Made by a program: the position numbers and the translations under genes | The notes under the pieces: generated by a model | Seen by the model: only the letters and a program-made list of their open reading frames with translations | Database searches by the model: none | Told to the model about the DNA's origin: nothing | Shown: in pieces, positions 35,090 through 43,637 of the stretch | Layout of the letters: every line of letters begins with the position of its first letter | How positions within the stretch are numbered: position 1 is the first letter of the stretch | Origin: an uncultured Anaerococcus sp. | Lineage (GTDB): Bacteria; Bacillota; Clostridia; Tissierellales; Peptoniphilaceae | Direction of reading: 5' to 3' | NCBI RefSeq assembly: GCF_943908415.1 | Contig: NZ_CALTSY010000011.1 | Location: 1 to 59,963 of the forward strand | Length of the DNA: 59,963 nucleotides

Positions 35090-37144
35090 CTATTTTAATC
35101 CTTTTGTTGTCTTTTTAATGAATGGGAATGTCACACCTATAATTGCTGGTAGGAATATGATAATTACAAGCATAGAAATTATCGCTCCTCTTGCCAAGAA
35201 TATACATATGGTTGATACAATCTCCATCTTGGAGTAAATACCTACACCAATAGTTGCTGCAAAGAATGAAAGTGCAGATGTTACTATTGATTTTGATGTT
35301 TCTTTGACTGATAACTCCAGTGCCTTTTCTACATCTTTGTTCTTCTTATATTCAAATAAGAACCTATCCATCATTAGTATTGAATAGTCTATTGTAGAAC
35401 CTAATTGAACTACTCCTATGATTATTGATGTTATAAATGGTATAACTTGGCCTGTGTAATATGGTATACCCATATTTATAAATATAGCTAACTGTATTGC
35501 AGCTATTAGTACTATAGGTATTGCAAGTGATTTAAAGACAATTGCAATTATTAAAAATACTACGACGATTGATGCTGTATTAACCATCCTGAAGTCTTTA
35601 TCTGATAAAATTGTAAGGTCCTTAGTCAATGCTGCTTCACCTGTAAGCTTACCTTCAGGGTCATGCTCTTTAACTATCTTATTTATCTCATCTATTTGAT
35701 CATTAACTTCATCAGATGCTGTTTGGTATTCTGAGTTAAGCATTACCATTTGATAACCATCTTTTACGAAATTATCTTTTAGCTTATCTGGTAAGACTGA
35801 ACTTGGTATGGTAAGACCTGTAAGAGAGTTTACACTCAATACATTATTTACTCCCTCAACATCTTCTAATTCATCTATCATTCCATTTATACTTTGCTTA
35901 CTCAAATCATCTTTTACTACTATAAAGTGAGTTGATGCCATGTTATAGTCTTTTTTCATCTTGTTTAAAGATACTATAGAATCCAAGTCAGCTGGCAAGG
36001 ACCTATCTAAGTTATAGTATAGCTCAGTATTATTTGATCCATATACTGCTGGTATAAATAGTAGTAAAAATACTATAAATAGTGGTTTTCTATGTTTTAT
36101 AGTAAAGTCTGCTGTTTTATCAAATGAAGGTAATAAAACTCTATGATTAAATCTATTAACCCATTTTTCTGCGAGTAAGAGCATTGGTGGTAGTACTACT
36201 ACTGTAGATATAAGTCCTAGAAGAACACCCTTACTCATTACAAGCCCTATATCTTTACCTAGACCTAATTGCATTAATAGTAAAACTAAAAATCCTGCAA
36301 ATGTTGTTAGTGATGAAGCGAATATGGATGAAACCGTACTTTGGATTGCCTTAGCCATAGCTTCATTCTTATTTTCATTAGTCTTTTTCTTTTCAACATA
36401 TCTATGATATAAGAATATTGAGTAATCTGTAGTTACCGCTAATTGTAATACGGCAGCTATAGCCTTGGTTATATATGAAATTTCTCCTAAGAAAACATTA
36501 GTACCAAAGTTGTATAAAATAGCATAACCTATATTTAGCATAAATAAGAATGGTATGATTGTGGATTCATTTGCCAAACTTAATACTATAAGTGCTAATA
36601 TAACTGCGAGGGCTACATATATAGGTGTTTCATGGTCTATTAAGTCTTTAATATCCTTAACTAATGAAGAAATACCACTTAGATATTTTTGTTTTGACTC
36701 TATTGCTCTTATCTGATCTATTGCTTCCATGGTCTTAAAGGAAGATGAGGATTCCCCAAACTTAACCATCAATAGAGTACTACCGTCTGCATAAAAAGCA
36801 TCCCTTAGATCATCTGGTAAAAAATCATCCGGTACAGTATCTCCTACTAAGGAAGATTTGGATATAACATCTTCTACTCCATCAATTTCTAGAATTTGTT
36901 TTTTGAGAACCTCTGCATCATGGTCGCTACCCTCTAAAATCAGCATACCAGTTGCAGCATTCTTAAAATCTTTATCTAGAATTTCTTGACCTTGAGTAGA
37001 CTCAAGCTCATCAGGTAAGTAAGATAAGATATCATAATTCACACCTGTATTTTGGTATCCTATCCAAGCTGGTATTAATAACAATGTAGTTATTAATAAA
37101 ACTAGTTTAGGATGGTATGAAATATATTTTGCGATTCTTTTCAT
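35090..37144 (-). CDS. MMPL family RND-type transporter
   Basis: A 684-residue exporter with the two-fold MMPL/SSD layout. There is one N-terminal helix (about 13-30), an extracytoplasmic loop, and five or six helices (about 175-330). A second copy of this pattern follows, ending in helices up to residue 675. The TTDYSIFLYHRY and STIDYSILMMDRF segments in TM4/TM10 carry the Asp-Tyr relay typical of proton-driven MMPL proteins. Substrates in other bacteria are lipids, fatty acids or lipopeptides; here unknown. It is the middle gene of a tetR-mmpL-heptad-repeat operon, starting right at the tetR stop. Confidence 0.9.
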   Translation of the reverse strand: MKRIAKYISYHPKLVLLITTLLLIPAWIGYQNTGVNYDILSYLPDELESTQGQEILDKDFKNAATGMLILEGSDHDAEVLKKQILEIDGVEDVISKSSLVGDTVPDDFLPDDLRDAFYADGSTLLMVKFGESSSSFKTMEAIDQIRAIESKQKYLSGISSLVKDIKDLIDHETPIYVALAVILALIVLSLANESTIIPFLFMLNIGYAILYNFGTNVFLGEISYITKAIAAVLQLAVTTDYSIFLYHRYVEKKKTNENKNEAMAKAIQSTVSSIFASSLTTFAGFLVLLLMQLGLGKDIGLVMSKGVLLGLISTVVVLPPMLLLAEKWVNRFNHRVLLPSFDKTADFTIKHRKPLFIVFLLLFIPAVYGSNNTELYYNLDRSLPADLDSIVSLNKMKKDYNMASTHFIVVKDDLSKQSINGMIDELEDVEGVNNVLSVNSLTGLTIPSSVLPDKLKDNFVKDGYQMVMLNSEYQTASDEVNDQIDEINKIVKEHDPEGKLTGEAALTKDLTILSDKDFRMVNTASIVVVFLIIAIVFKSLAIPIVLIAAIQLAIFINMGIPYYTGQVIPFITSIIIGVVQLGSTIDYSILMMDRFLFEYKKNKDVEKALELSVKETSKSIVTSALSFFAATIGVGIYSKMEIVSTICIFLARGAIISMLVIIIFLPAIIGVTFPFIKKTTKGLK

Positions 37145-37741
37145 TTAATTCTCTCCTGTTCTACTAAACATTTTTCTAATAACAGCAAATAAAACTGGTT
37201 TCATTTCATCAATAGTTAATATTGACTCTTCCATCAATGCACTCTTGCAAGTCGACATCATACTCTCCAGCGTTAGTGAAAGGGTATAAAGTTGTTGGGA
37301 CTCAGAATATGTTTGTGAAAATAAATTCTCATATTTATTAAGAATAAATTGTAAAGTCGAATCAGCTTCTTTTAACCTCTCGTCATTCTCTATCTTTGTA
37401 TATAGAGCCCAAGTTATATTTTTACTTAGAAGGTCTAAATCAAACGGATTGGCTATTAGATAATCAATTATGTAGTCTATAAAAGATATATATCTTTCAA
37501 CTGGGTCTTCCGCTGTGCAGTTTTTTTCTGCATTAATAATAATATCCATAGATTTTTCAAGAACAATTTTTTCTTTTAAGTCATTTTTATCAGAATAATA
37601 TAGATAAAAAGTACCAAGTCCGTATCCAGATTCTGCCATAATATCTCTGACAGATGCCTTTTCTAGACCCTTTTGTTTGAAAATCTTAAGTGCCGCTTCC
37701 ATTATTTCAGCTTTTTTTCCACTTGCATACTTAGTATTCAT
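37145..37741 (-). CDS. TetR/AcrR family transcriptional regulator
   Basis: A 198-residue repressor. The N-terminal helix-turn-helix spans about residues 7-52 (IMEAALKIFKQKG, VRDIMAESGYGLGTFYLYY), followed by a helical ligand-binding domain. The ATG at 37741 is preferred over an in-frame ATG at 37774. The latter overlaps an operator palindrome and would leave a leader of about 10 nt, while the former has AAGAAGGGG just upstream, although the spacing is short. It heads the operon with the MMPL exporter and probably represses it, releasing upon binding a transported compound. Confidence 0.88.
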   Translation of the reverse strand: MNTKYASGKKAEIMEAALKIFKQKGLEKASVRDIMAESGYGLGTFYLYYSDKNDLKEKIVLEKSMDIIINAEKNCTAEDPVERYISFIDYIIDYLIANPFDLDLLSKNITWALYTKIENDERLKEADSTLQFILNKYENLFSQTYSESQQLYTLSLTLESMMSTCKSALMEESILTIDEMKPVLFAVIRKMFSRTGEN

Positions 37742-37760
37742 TGCCCCTTCTTTCCATAGC

Positions 37761-37773
37761 TGAACATAGTTCA
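37761..37773. promoter_or_regulatory. TetR-type operator, copy 2
   Basis: Perfect inverted repeat TGAAC-ATA-GTTCA just downstream of the predicted transcription start of the tetR operon. It matches the second palindrome 45 bp away in both half sites. Confidence 0.7.
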
Positions 37774-37790
37774 TTTGTTGTCATGGTTTT

Positions 37791-37819
37791 AGTATACGAC
37801 CACTATGAACATTGTTCAA
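37791..37819 (-). promoter_or_regulatory. Promoter of the tetR-mmpL operon
   Basis: Minus strand: TTGAAC (37814-37819), 17-bp spacer, TATACT (37791-37796). The -35 hexamer is inside an operator palindrome. Confidence 0.75.
37806..37818. promoter_or_regulatory. TetR-type operator, copy 1
   Basis: Perfect inverted repeat TGAAC-ATT-GTTCA overlapping the -35 hexamer of the tetR promoter, so binding would block RNA polymerase. The remainder of this gap to the XRE terminator (37820-38106) is AT-rich with no supported gene. Confidence 0.7.
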
Positions 37820-38106
37820 CCTTTTTTTTAAAAATTTTAACTTTTTTATAAATTTATATACTAAAACCTTAATTTGCTCGTTAAATTAGGATTATATAAC
37901 ATTGATTAAGAGAATATTAAATATATTTGACTATTTCTTATTAACCTCTTTTGAGTAGAAACTAAATTTGTAAGTATAAGAAGGATAACTAGATTTTTAA
38001 TAGACTATTTGATTTTCTGCTAGACTTTTATGCTTGGAAACAAAATTTATAATATGTCTTCAAAAATCAGCTTATAAATTTGTTAGTATATACTTATAAA
38101 AATAAA

Positions 38107-38156
38107 ATTGACTAGGCAAATCTACTTTGTATAAGGGTAAACTCTCCTAGTCAATC
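38107..38156. terminator. Terminator of the XRE regulator gene
   Basis: ATTGACTAGG pairs with CCTAGTCAAT across a 27-nt loop, with T-rich flanks on both strands. It overlaps the last codons of the XRE gene. Confidence 0.7.
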
Positions 38157-38668
38157 TTTTTTTCTTCTTTTTTAAAAATATAATAAAACACTATAAAGGG
38201 TGAGATTATAAAAATTACAGGCAATATCAATTTCGAAAATGTGAAATAATCAATATCATCTAATTTGCTACCCATATCTTTTACAGCTTGAGGGAAGGTT
38301 ATTACCGAAAGAGCTAGGAAAAATGTTAGTATTGAAAATGGCATTTGTTTTGGATCTTTGTTTAAGGCTCCCTCCATTATTGCAAAATAATATATTAAAT
38401 AGAAAACAAGTCCTATAGCTACATATAAGATATTCCAAAAAATTTTTGAAATAGGAGAATTATTTTCTGTCTCTCCATTATCAGTTTTAAAATACTCAAT
38501 ATCAACCCCAAAAATTTCTGATAATCTTACCAGGTTATCCATGGAAGATTCGCTAAGTCCTTTTTCCCACTTTGATACAGCTTGTCTTGATATGCCTAAT
38601 TCTTTTGCCAAATATTCCTGAGTAAAATTTAATTCTTTTCTTTTATTTTTAATTTTTTCTCCAATCAT
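38147..38668 (-). CDS. XRE family regulator with C-terminal membrane domain
   Basis: A 173-residue protein. An N-terminal lambda-repressor-type helix-turn-helix (about residues 5-60; NFTQEYLAKELGISRQAVSKW) is followed by a short linker and three hydrophobic helices (about 83-165). Membrane-tethered XRE regulators of this size occur widely in Firmicutes and often sense envelope state, but the target is unknown here. It has an AAGGAGG site and a probable promoter (TTGTGT, 18 bp, TATAGT, around 38705-38750 on the minus strand). Confidence 0.85.
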   Translation of the reverse strand: MIGEKIKNKRKELNFTQEYLAKELGISRQAVSKWEKGLSESSMDNLVRLSEIFGVDIEYFKTDNGETENNSPISKIFWNILYVAIGLVFYLIYYFAIMEGALNKDPKQMPFSILTFFLALSVITFPQAVKDMGSKLDDIDYFTFSKLILPVIFIISPFIVFYYIFKKEEKKID

Positions 38669-38963
38669 AAAACCTCCTTTTTAATATTGTAAGGACGTTT
38701 TTCAAAAAAGCTAGCAACTATAAGGCAACTTGGTATTTTTACACAATATTATGGACTTGACTTTTAACTGATCAAATAAACTGTATCTTAAATAAATAAG
38801 GTTAAACCTATCCTATCTATTCTTATATTCATTATAGTTAAAATTTATGTATAAAAATGAACTTATTTTCAGATATATAATTTTTGAATCCAAAATATTG
38901 TAAAATTTATTTTAATTTTTTGTAAATTTAACTTCTGTAAATTTTTTTATAAACTATGAATAC

Positions 38964-39007
38964 AAAAAATCCTTAAGATGATTGAATTTCAAATCTTAAG
39001 GATTTTT
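38964..39007. terminator. Terminator of nrdA (bidirectional)
   Basis: AAAAAATCCTTAAGAT pairs with ATCTTAAGGATTTTT. Between it and the XRE start (38669-38963) I see the XRE promoter region and otherwise AT-rich sequence with no supported gene. Confidence 0.85.
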
Positions 39008-39051
39008 ATTATAAATACTTTTTATTTTTATCAAAAATGATATCTATTTTT

Positions 39052-41580
39052 TTAACTTGCACAAGAATCGCAATCTTCAACTTCAAGACTCTTGCCTCTC
39101 ACATAATAAATACTCTTTACTCCTGCTTCCCATGCTTTGATATATACATTTAGTATTTGGCGCATGGTGTAATCATTAGTGATGTAGATATTTACTGATT
39201 GGGCTTGGTCTATGTGGCGTTGTCTTATTCCTGCCATTTCCATGGATATTTCTTGGTTGATATCGTGGGCATTTTCATATAGCCAGAAGGTCTTTGTTGT
39301 TAGTCCCGGTGCTACTCTTGGTACTATGGCGCCCTTCTTTTCTTCTAGGAAGTAACGGCTCATGATTGGATCCACCCCTGCGGATGTTCCTGAGATAATA
39401 GATGTAGAACCTGTTGGTGCTATGGCCATTAGATATCCATTTCTAAGTCCATTTTCCTTTACTTCTTTGGCTAGTTCTTGCCATCTATCACTATTATAAT
39501 CTCTTAGAGCAAAATACTCACCATTTTGCCAGTCACTGCCATCAAATTCCTTGTATGAGCCTTTTTCTTTGGCTATAGTCATGGATTCTTTTATAGCGTA
39601 GTAGTTGATATCTTCATATACCTTATCTGCAAGAGCCGCGTGTTTTTCACGGTCTGACCATCTTACATCATTTTTTACTAACATATGGTGATAGCCACTT
39701 GTTCCAAGTCCTATTGCCCTGTATTTTTTGTTAGTTACTTCTGCATATGGGGTTGGATAGTAGTTTAGGTCTATTACATTGTCTAGGGCCCTTACTACTG
39801 TCCTTACAATTTCTTCTAGTTCTTTTTGATCATTTATATCCAGAGTTCCTAGGGTTAGGCTGGCTAGATTACATTCTACGAAGTCTCCTGGCTTAGTCTT
39901 ATTAACTATGATAGTATCTCCATTTTCATCTACTATTTCTGTAGATACTGTCTCTGAAGGACTCATGTTTTGAGCTATCTCTGTACATAAATTAGATGAA
40001 TAAATCATGCCTTTGTGTTTGTTCGGGTTCATCTTATTTACTGCATCTCTATTGAATACAAATGGAGTTCCTGTCTCTGTCCATGATTTGATTAGTAGTC
40101 TAACCATTTCCTTTACAGGCATAACTCTTCTTGAAATATCTTCATCTTCGACTAATTTTAAATAGAACTCTTCCCATTCCTCACCATAGCTATCTTCTAG
40201 GGACTTTCCGTATTTTTTCTCTACTTCATGGGGATCAAACATATACCAATTTGCATTGATATCATCACGACTTAGCTTCCAGAAGTAGTCTGGTACACAT
40301 ACACCTGGGAAGATATCGTGAGCTTTCATCCTATCATCACCATTGTTGGTCTTAAGAGCCATAAACTCTGGCATATCCTTATGCCAAATATCTAAATAAC
40401 AAGCTACTGCTCCCTGTCTTACTCCTAGTTGATCAACTGCAACAGCTGTATCATTTGCAAGTCTTATCCAACGAATAACTCCACCTGCAACTCCTTCAAA
40501 TCCACGTATGTCAGAGCCATTAGCACGTACCTTTCCAAAATATAGACCCATGCCTCCGCCGTGTTTGGAAACTTCTGCAAAGTTTGTAATAGATCTATAT
40601 ATTCCCTTAAGTGTATCTGGAACTGTATCTATAAAGCATGATGATAGTTGGTTAAACGGCTTACGGGCATTGGTCATAGTTGGTGTTGCCATGGTAGCCT
40701 TTAGATTTGAAAGAACGTCATAAAGTCTTTTTGCAAAGGCTACACTGTCTTTTTCTGGAATAGCCAAGTGCATAGCTATACCCATAAACATCTCTTGAAC
40801 ACTTTCTATAATATCTCCAGTAAAAGTCTTTATTAGATAGCGCTTTTTAACTAAATCAAGACCAGAATAGGTAAATAATTTGTCACGTTCCTTATTAAGA
40901 TAAGATTCTAGCTCGTCAAAATCTTCTGATGAGTAGTTTTCCTTGATGTATTCACCATATAGTCCTGCAGATGTTAAATAGTCAATTTTTGATTTGAAAT
41001 CAACTATATCATATCTTTCCTCATTTCTCTTTATTTCCAGATCTATCTCATGCATCAAAAATCTAGCAGCTATTATTTCCCAATCTGGGGTTTCCTTACT
41101 AGTAAGCTCGCTTGCTGCACGAGTTAGTGCCTTTAGTAGGTCCTCATCTGTCATATTAGACTTAGTGAAGGACTCAAATTTAAGATATAAAGAGTCTATG
41201 GGATATCTTTGATTATCAAATTCTTCCTGGACTTCTCCAATAATCGCTAATATATCCTTATCACTGATATAATTTTCAAAATCATTCATTACTTTCCTAT
41301 CCATATTATGTTTTGCACGATATAGAATGAATGATTTTACTTCTCTATAGTAATTTTCATCTATTAAAGTTAATTCTACTAAATCCTGCACTTCTTCAAC
41401 TGATACCACATGATCTGTAGGATATTTTTCTTCAATAATTTTAACTATTTTATCAGACATCTGTGATAATTGTTCTTTAGTCACTACACTATCAACTGAA
41501 GCAAAAGACTTAGCAATAGCTAACTCTATTTTTTCCTTTTCAAAAGTAACTCTACTTCCATCTCTTTTAATAATTTCCAT
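39052..41580 (-). CDS. nrdA: Ribonucleoside-diphosphate reductase, large subunit R1
   Basis: An 842-residue class I R1 enzyme that reduces ribonucleoside diphosphates. An N-terminal ATP-cone (about 1-90, MEIIKRDGSRVTFEKEKIE) gives allosteric activity control. The ten-stranded barrel contains NLASLTLGTLD-type sequence and the active-site region, and the C-terminal redox tail ends in CDSC, which shuttles electrons from thioredoxin. The CGGAGAAT site fixes the ATG. Two NrdR-type boxes lie upstream. The R2 gene is 6.5 kb downstream beyond an unrelated operon. Confidence 0.95.
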   Translation of the reverse strand: MEIIKRDGSRVTFEKEKIELAIAKSFASVDSVVTKEQLSQMSDKIVKIIEEKYPTDHVVSVEEVQDLVELTLIDENYYREVKSFILYRAKHNMDRKVMNDFENYISDKDILAIIGEVQEEFDNQRYPIDSLYLKFESFTKSNMTDEDLLKALTRAASELTSKETPDWEIIAARFLMHEIDLEIKRNEERYDIVDFKSKIDYLTSAGLYGEYIKENYSSEDFDELESYLNKERDKLFTYSGLDLVKKRYLIKTFTGDIIESVQEMFMGIAMHLAIPEKDSVAFAKRLYDVLSNLKATMATPTMTNARKPFNQLSSCFIDTVPDTLKGIYRSITNFAEVSKHGGGMGLYFGKVRANGSDIRGFEGVAGGVIRWIRLANDTAVAVDQLGVRQGAVACYLDIWHKDMPEFMALKTNNGDDRMKAHDIFPGVCVPDYFWKLSRDDINANWYMFDPHEVEKKYGKSLEDSYGEEWEEFYLKLVEDEDISRRVMPVKEMVRLLIKSWTETGTPFVFNRDAVNKMNPNKHKGMIYSSNLCTEIAQNMSPSETVSTEIVDENGDTIIVNKTKPGDFVECNLASLTLGTLDINDQKELEEIVRTVVRALDNVIDLNYYPTPYAEVTNKKYRAIGLGTSGYHHMLVKNDVRWSDREKHAALADKVYEDINYYAIKESMTIAKEKGSYKEFDGSDWQNGEYFALRDYNSDRWQELAKEVKENGLRNGYLMAIAPTGSTSIISGTSAGVDPIMSRYFLEEKKGAIVPRVAPGLTTKTFWLYENAHDINQEISMEMAGIRQRHIDQAQSVNIYITNDYTMRQILNVYIKAWEAGVKSIYYVRGKSLEVEDCDSCAS

Positions 41581-41611
41581 ATAATTCTCCGATTCTATAC
41601 ATAAAAAATAA

Positions 41612-41627
41612 ACACTATATATAGTGT
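41612..41627. promoter_or_regulatory. NrdR-type box, promoter-distal copy
   Basis: ACACTATATATAGTGT is a perfect 16-bp palindrome matching the NrdR box pattern (acaCwAtATaTwGtgt). It lies between the predicted start of transcription and the nrdA ATG. Confidence 0.8.
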
Positions 41628-41649
41628 TTATTTCCTATTCGATAATAAT

Positions 41650-41666
41650 ATTATACCATATATGGT
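41650..41666. promoter_or_regulatory. NrdR-type box at the nrdA -10
   Basis: The palindrome ACCATATATGGT (41655-41666) abuts a consensus -10 TATAAT read on the minus strand (41650-41655). Its centre is 41 bp, about four helical turns, from the other box, consistent with cooperative NrdR repression. Confidence 0.7.
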
Positions 41667-41782
41667 GGTCACTTATCATCTTAATTTAATTTTAGACAAA
41701 GGCTTGTTTTCAATACTATCTCTATATGTCTAATAAAACTATTGTTTTTTAGCAATATTTATATATATTTATAAAATCTTTC

Positions 41783-42247
41783 CTAGTTTACAAAATATGA
41801 AAATTCTTTGTTTTTTATTACAGCAGTATCACATAGCATATCCATTAAAGATTGTTTCATAGGAGAAAATCCTATTATTATATATAAGATAACAAATTTA
41901 TTTTGAACATACCTACCAAATGTTTCACGTGAAACAACTTGAGATAAGGATAACTTGTTTCCATCTAAGCTTACTACTCTTATATTCATTACCATCTTGC
42001 CTAATGTTTGTCCATTGGATAGATAGGTAAAAAGGGTGAAATATAAAAGTACTAATAGCCAATGGATTATGCTTGCTGTTGATATAGTAGCTGTTTCTTC
42101 TACTCCAAATCCTATTATACTTTGAAGTATTCTCTCTACAGAAGAAATCACTAGCATATCTATAATAAAGGCTACTAATCTTGTAAAAAAGCCGGCATAA
42201 ATAAATGAGGGTTGTTCTTTGTATTTATTTAAAATTATTTCACTCAT
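41783..42247 (-). CDS. RDD family membrane protein
   Basis: A 154-residue membrane protein with the RDD signature near the N terminus (AGFFTRLVAFIIDMLVI) and three hydrophobic helices. The function of RDD proteins is mostly unknown; some help salt or pH tolerance. The start is the ATG at 42247 with GGAGG six nt upstream, overlapping the end of sppA by 8 bp, so the two are coupled. A parS site sits within the coding sequence (41921-41936), read as VSRET. Confidence 0.82.
   Translation of the reverse strand: MSEIILNKYKEQPSFIYAGFFTRLVAFIIDMLVISSVERILQSIIGFGVEETATISTASIIHWLLVLLYFTLFTYLSNGQTLGKMVMNIRVVSLDGNKLSLSQVVSRETFGRYVQNKFVILYIIIGFSPMKQSLMDMLCDTAVIKNKEFSYFVN
41921..41936. promoter_or_regulatory. 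parS site (ParB binding)
   Basis: TGTTTCACGTGAAACA, a perfect 16-bp match to the Bacillus-type parS consensus TGTTNCACGTGAAACA. It is inside the RDD gene and is the most origin-distal copy here. Confidence 0.92.
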
Positions 42248-43229
42248 TTGAACCTCCGTATAGATACATTGGAAGATTTTGGTTTTCACTCATGAACTTA
42301 TCTAACATTTCTAAATCAGATTTTGCTGGGCTAACTTTTGATTTGAAGGCTGGGAAGTATTTTGAAAATCCATCCATTACATCTTCTCTCTCTACAACCA
42401 TAGGATCTTCTAAGCCCTTTTCTTTAGCCATATCTTCAGTGGCAGATTCTAAGTCTCCAATTTCATCTACTAAGCCATTTTCTTTAGCTTGGCTTCCATC
42501 ATATACTCTACCATCTGCTAATTTTTTGACTTCATCTTCGCTCATATTTCTTCCATTTGCAACTACTTTTACAAATCTAGAAAAGGCTGAATCTACTAAA
42601 CCTTGGAAGTATTCTTTTTCTTCTTTATCCATATCACTTCCTGGAGAACCAGCATCTTTCATCTTACCTGTAGTTACATTTTGTTCTTTTATACCATATT
42701 TATCAAATAATCCTTCAAGTGAATAGGACTGCATTATAACTCCTATTGAGCCTGTCCATGTTTCATTTGATGCGAAAATTTTATCACAAGGAGCTGATAT
42801 ATAATATCCACCACTAGCTGCTAATTCTTGCATAACAGAATATACTGGTTTGTTATTTTCTTTTAACTTCTCCACTTTTTTTGCTATTTTCTCACTTGCA
42901 TAAACTGACCCACCTGGGGAGTTTACATGTAATATAACACCTGCTATGGAATCATCGTCAACAGCATTTTCTAGTTCATCTACTACAAATTCATTTGAAT
43001 CGTCACTTGCTATCATCCCATCTACATTTACAACTAGGATTTTTTGGGAAGGATTCGTTCCATACAAAACATTTTCTTCTGCCATTCCTAATCTACCTAG
43101 GGCTTGGTTTCTTAAATCATTTTTTTCTTCTTCTACTCTACTTTGTGAAAATAGTGATACTAAAAATACTAAAACTGCTAATCCTACAGCTATCCATCTT
43201 TTTTTATTTGTTTGTTTGTTTTGCTCCAT
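42240..43229 (-). CDS. sppA: Signal peptide peptidase SppA
   Basis: A 329-residue serine protease of the S49 family that degrades cleaved signal peptides at the membrane. One N-terminal transmembrane anchor (about 12-28) precedes the protease domain. The nucleophile Ser is in ELAASGGYYIS and the general-base Lys in TTGKMKDAGSP, matching the short Gram-positive form that works as an oligomer. AAAGGA precedes the ATG. It is cotranscribed with the RDD membrane protein. Confidence 0.92.
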   Translation of the reverse strand: MEQNKQTNKKRWIAVGLAVLVFLVSLFSQSRVEEEKNDLRNQALGRLGMAEENVLYGTNPSQKILVVNVDGMIASDDSNEFVVDELENAVDDDSIAGVILHVNSPGGSVYASEKIAKKVEKLKENNKPVYSVMQELAASGGYYISAPCDKIFASNETWTGSIGVIMQSYSLEGLFDKYGIKEQNVTTGKMKDAGSPGSDMDKEEKEYFQGLVDSAFSRFVKVVANGRNMSEDEVKKLADGRVYDGSQAKENGLVDEIGDLESATEDMAKEKGLEDPMVVEREDVMDGFSKYFPAFKSKVSPAKSDLEMLDKFMSENQNLPMYLYGGSNE

Positions 43230-43399
43230 TAATGTAGTCCTTTACTAAATTTTTCTATGAATCAATTTTAACATATTATAATTTTATGAGTCCTGTAATT
43301 ATTTGTATTAACTTAGTCAAACAAAAGTAAAATTATAAGATCTCTTTGAATAATTATATATTATTTAGCTAATATAAGAAAATGTTTTTTACTTTTCTT

Positions 43400-43541
43400 T
43401 TGTGAAAAATAAAATCACAAGTATAATTATATTGCATGACAATTATCGTTAACACTAAATAATTGAAATGTATAGGCCTAAGGGCCTATTTACATAATAA
43501 TATTATAGATAAACTACCATATATACTTGGTAGTTTTTATT
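43400..43541 (+). ncRNA. Candidate small RNA between sppA and ftsH
   Basis: On the plus strand a promoter-like pair TTGTGA (43400-43405), 16 bp, TATAAT (43422-43427) is followed by about 105 bp with a GC-rich hairpin (ATAGGCC/GGCCTAT, 43474-43491). A terminator follows (ACTACCA/TGGTAGT plus TTTTATTTT, 43513-43541). No gene with a ribosome-binding site lies in it. No known family was recognised; the call is inference from promoter and terminator placement in a 406-bp gap. Confidence 0.35.
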
Positions 43542-43557
43542 TTGCATTTATTCCCAA

Positions 43558-43637
43558 TAAAAAAACTGCTATTTATTATAAATCCCTTATGCTTAGTCTA
43601 GCTAAGCTAAGGGACTTATTTTATTGTAGCAGTTTTT
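43558..43637 (-). terminator. Nested terminator of ftsH
   Basis: Minus strand: an outer stem AAAAACTGCTA/TAGCAGTTTTT encloses an inner hairpin CCCTTAGCTTAG/CTAAGCATAAGGG, then TTTTTTT. The outer stem begins at the ftsH stop codon. Confidence 0.75.

Noticed and set aside
37742..37774. An earlier ATG start for the TetR regulator
   Set aside because: It overlaps an operator palindrome, lies about 10 nt from the predicted transcription start and has no ribosome-binding site.
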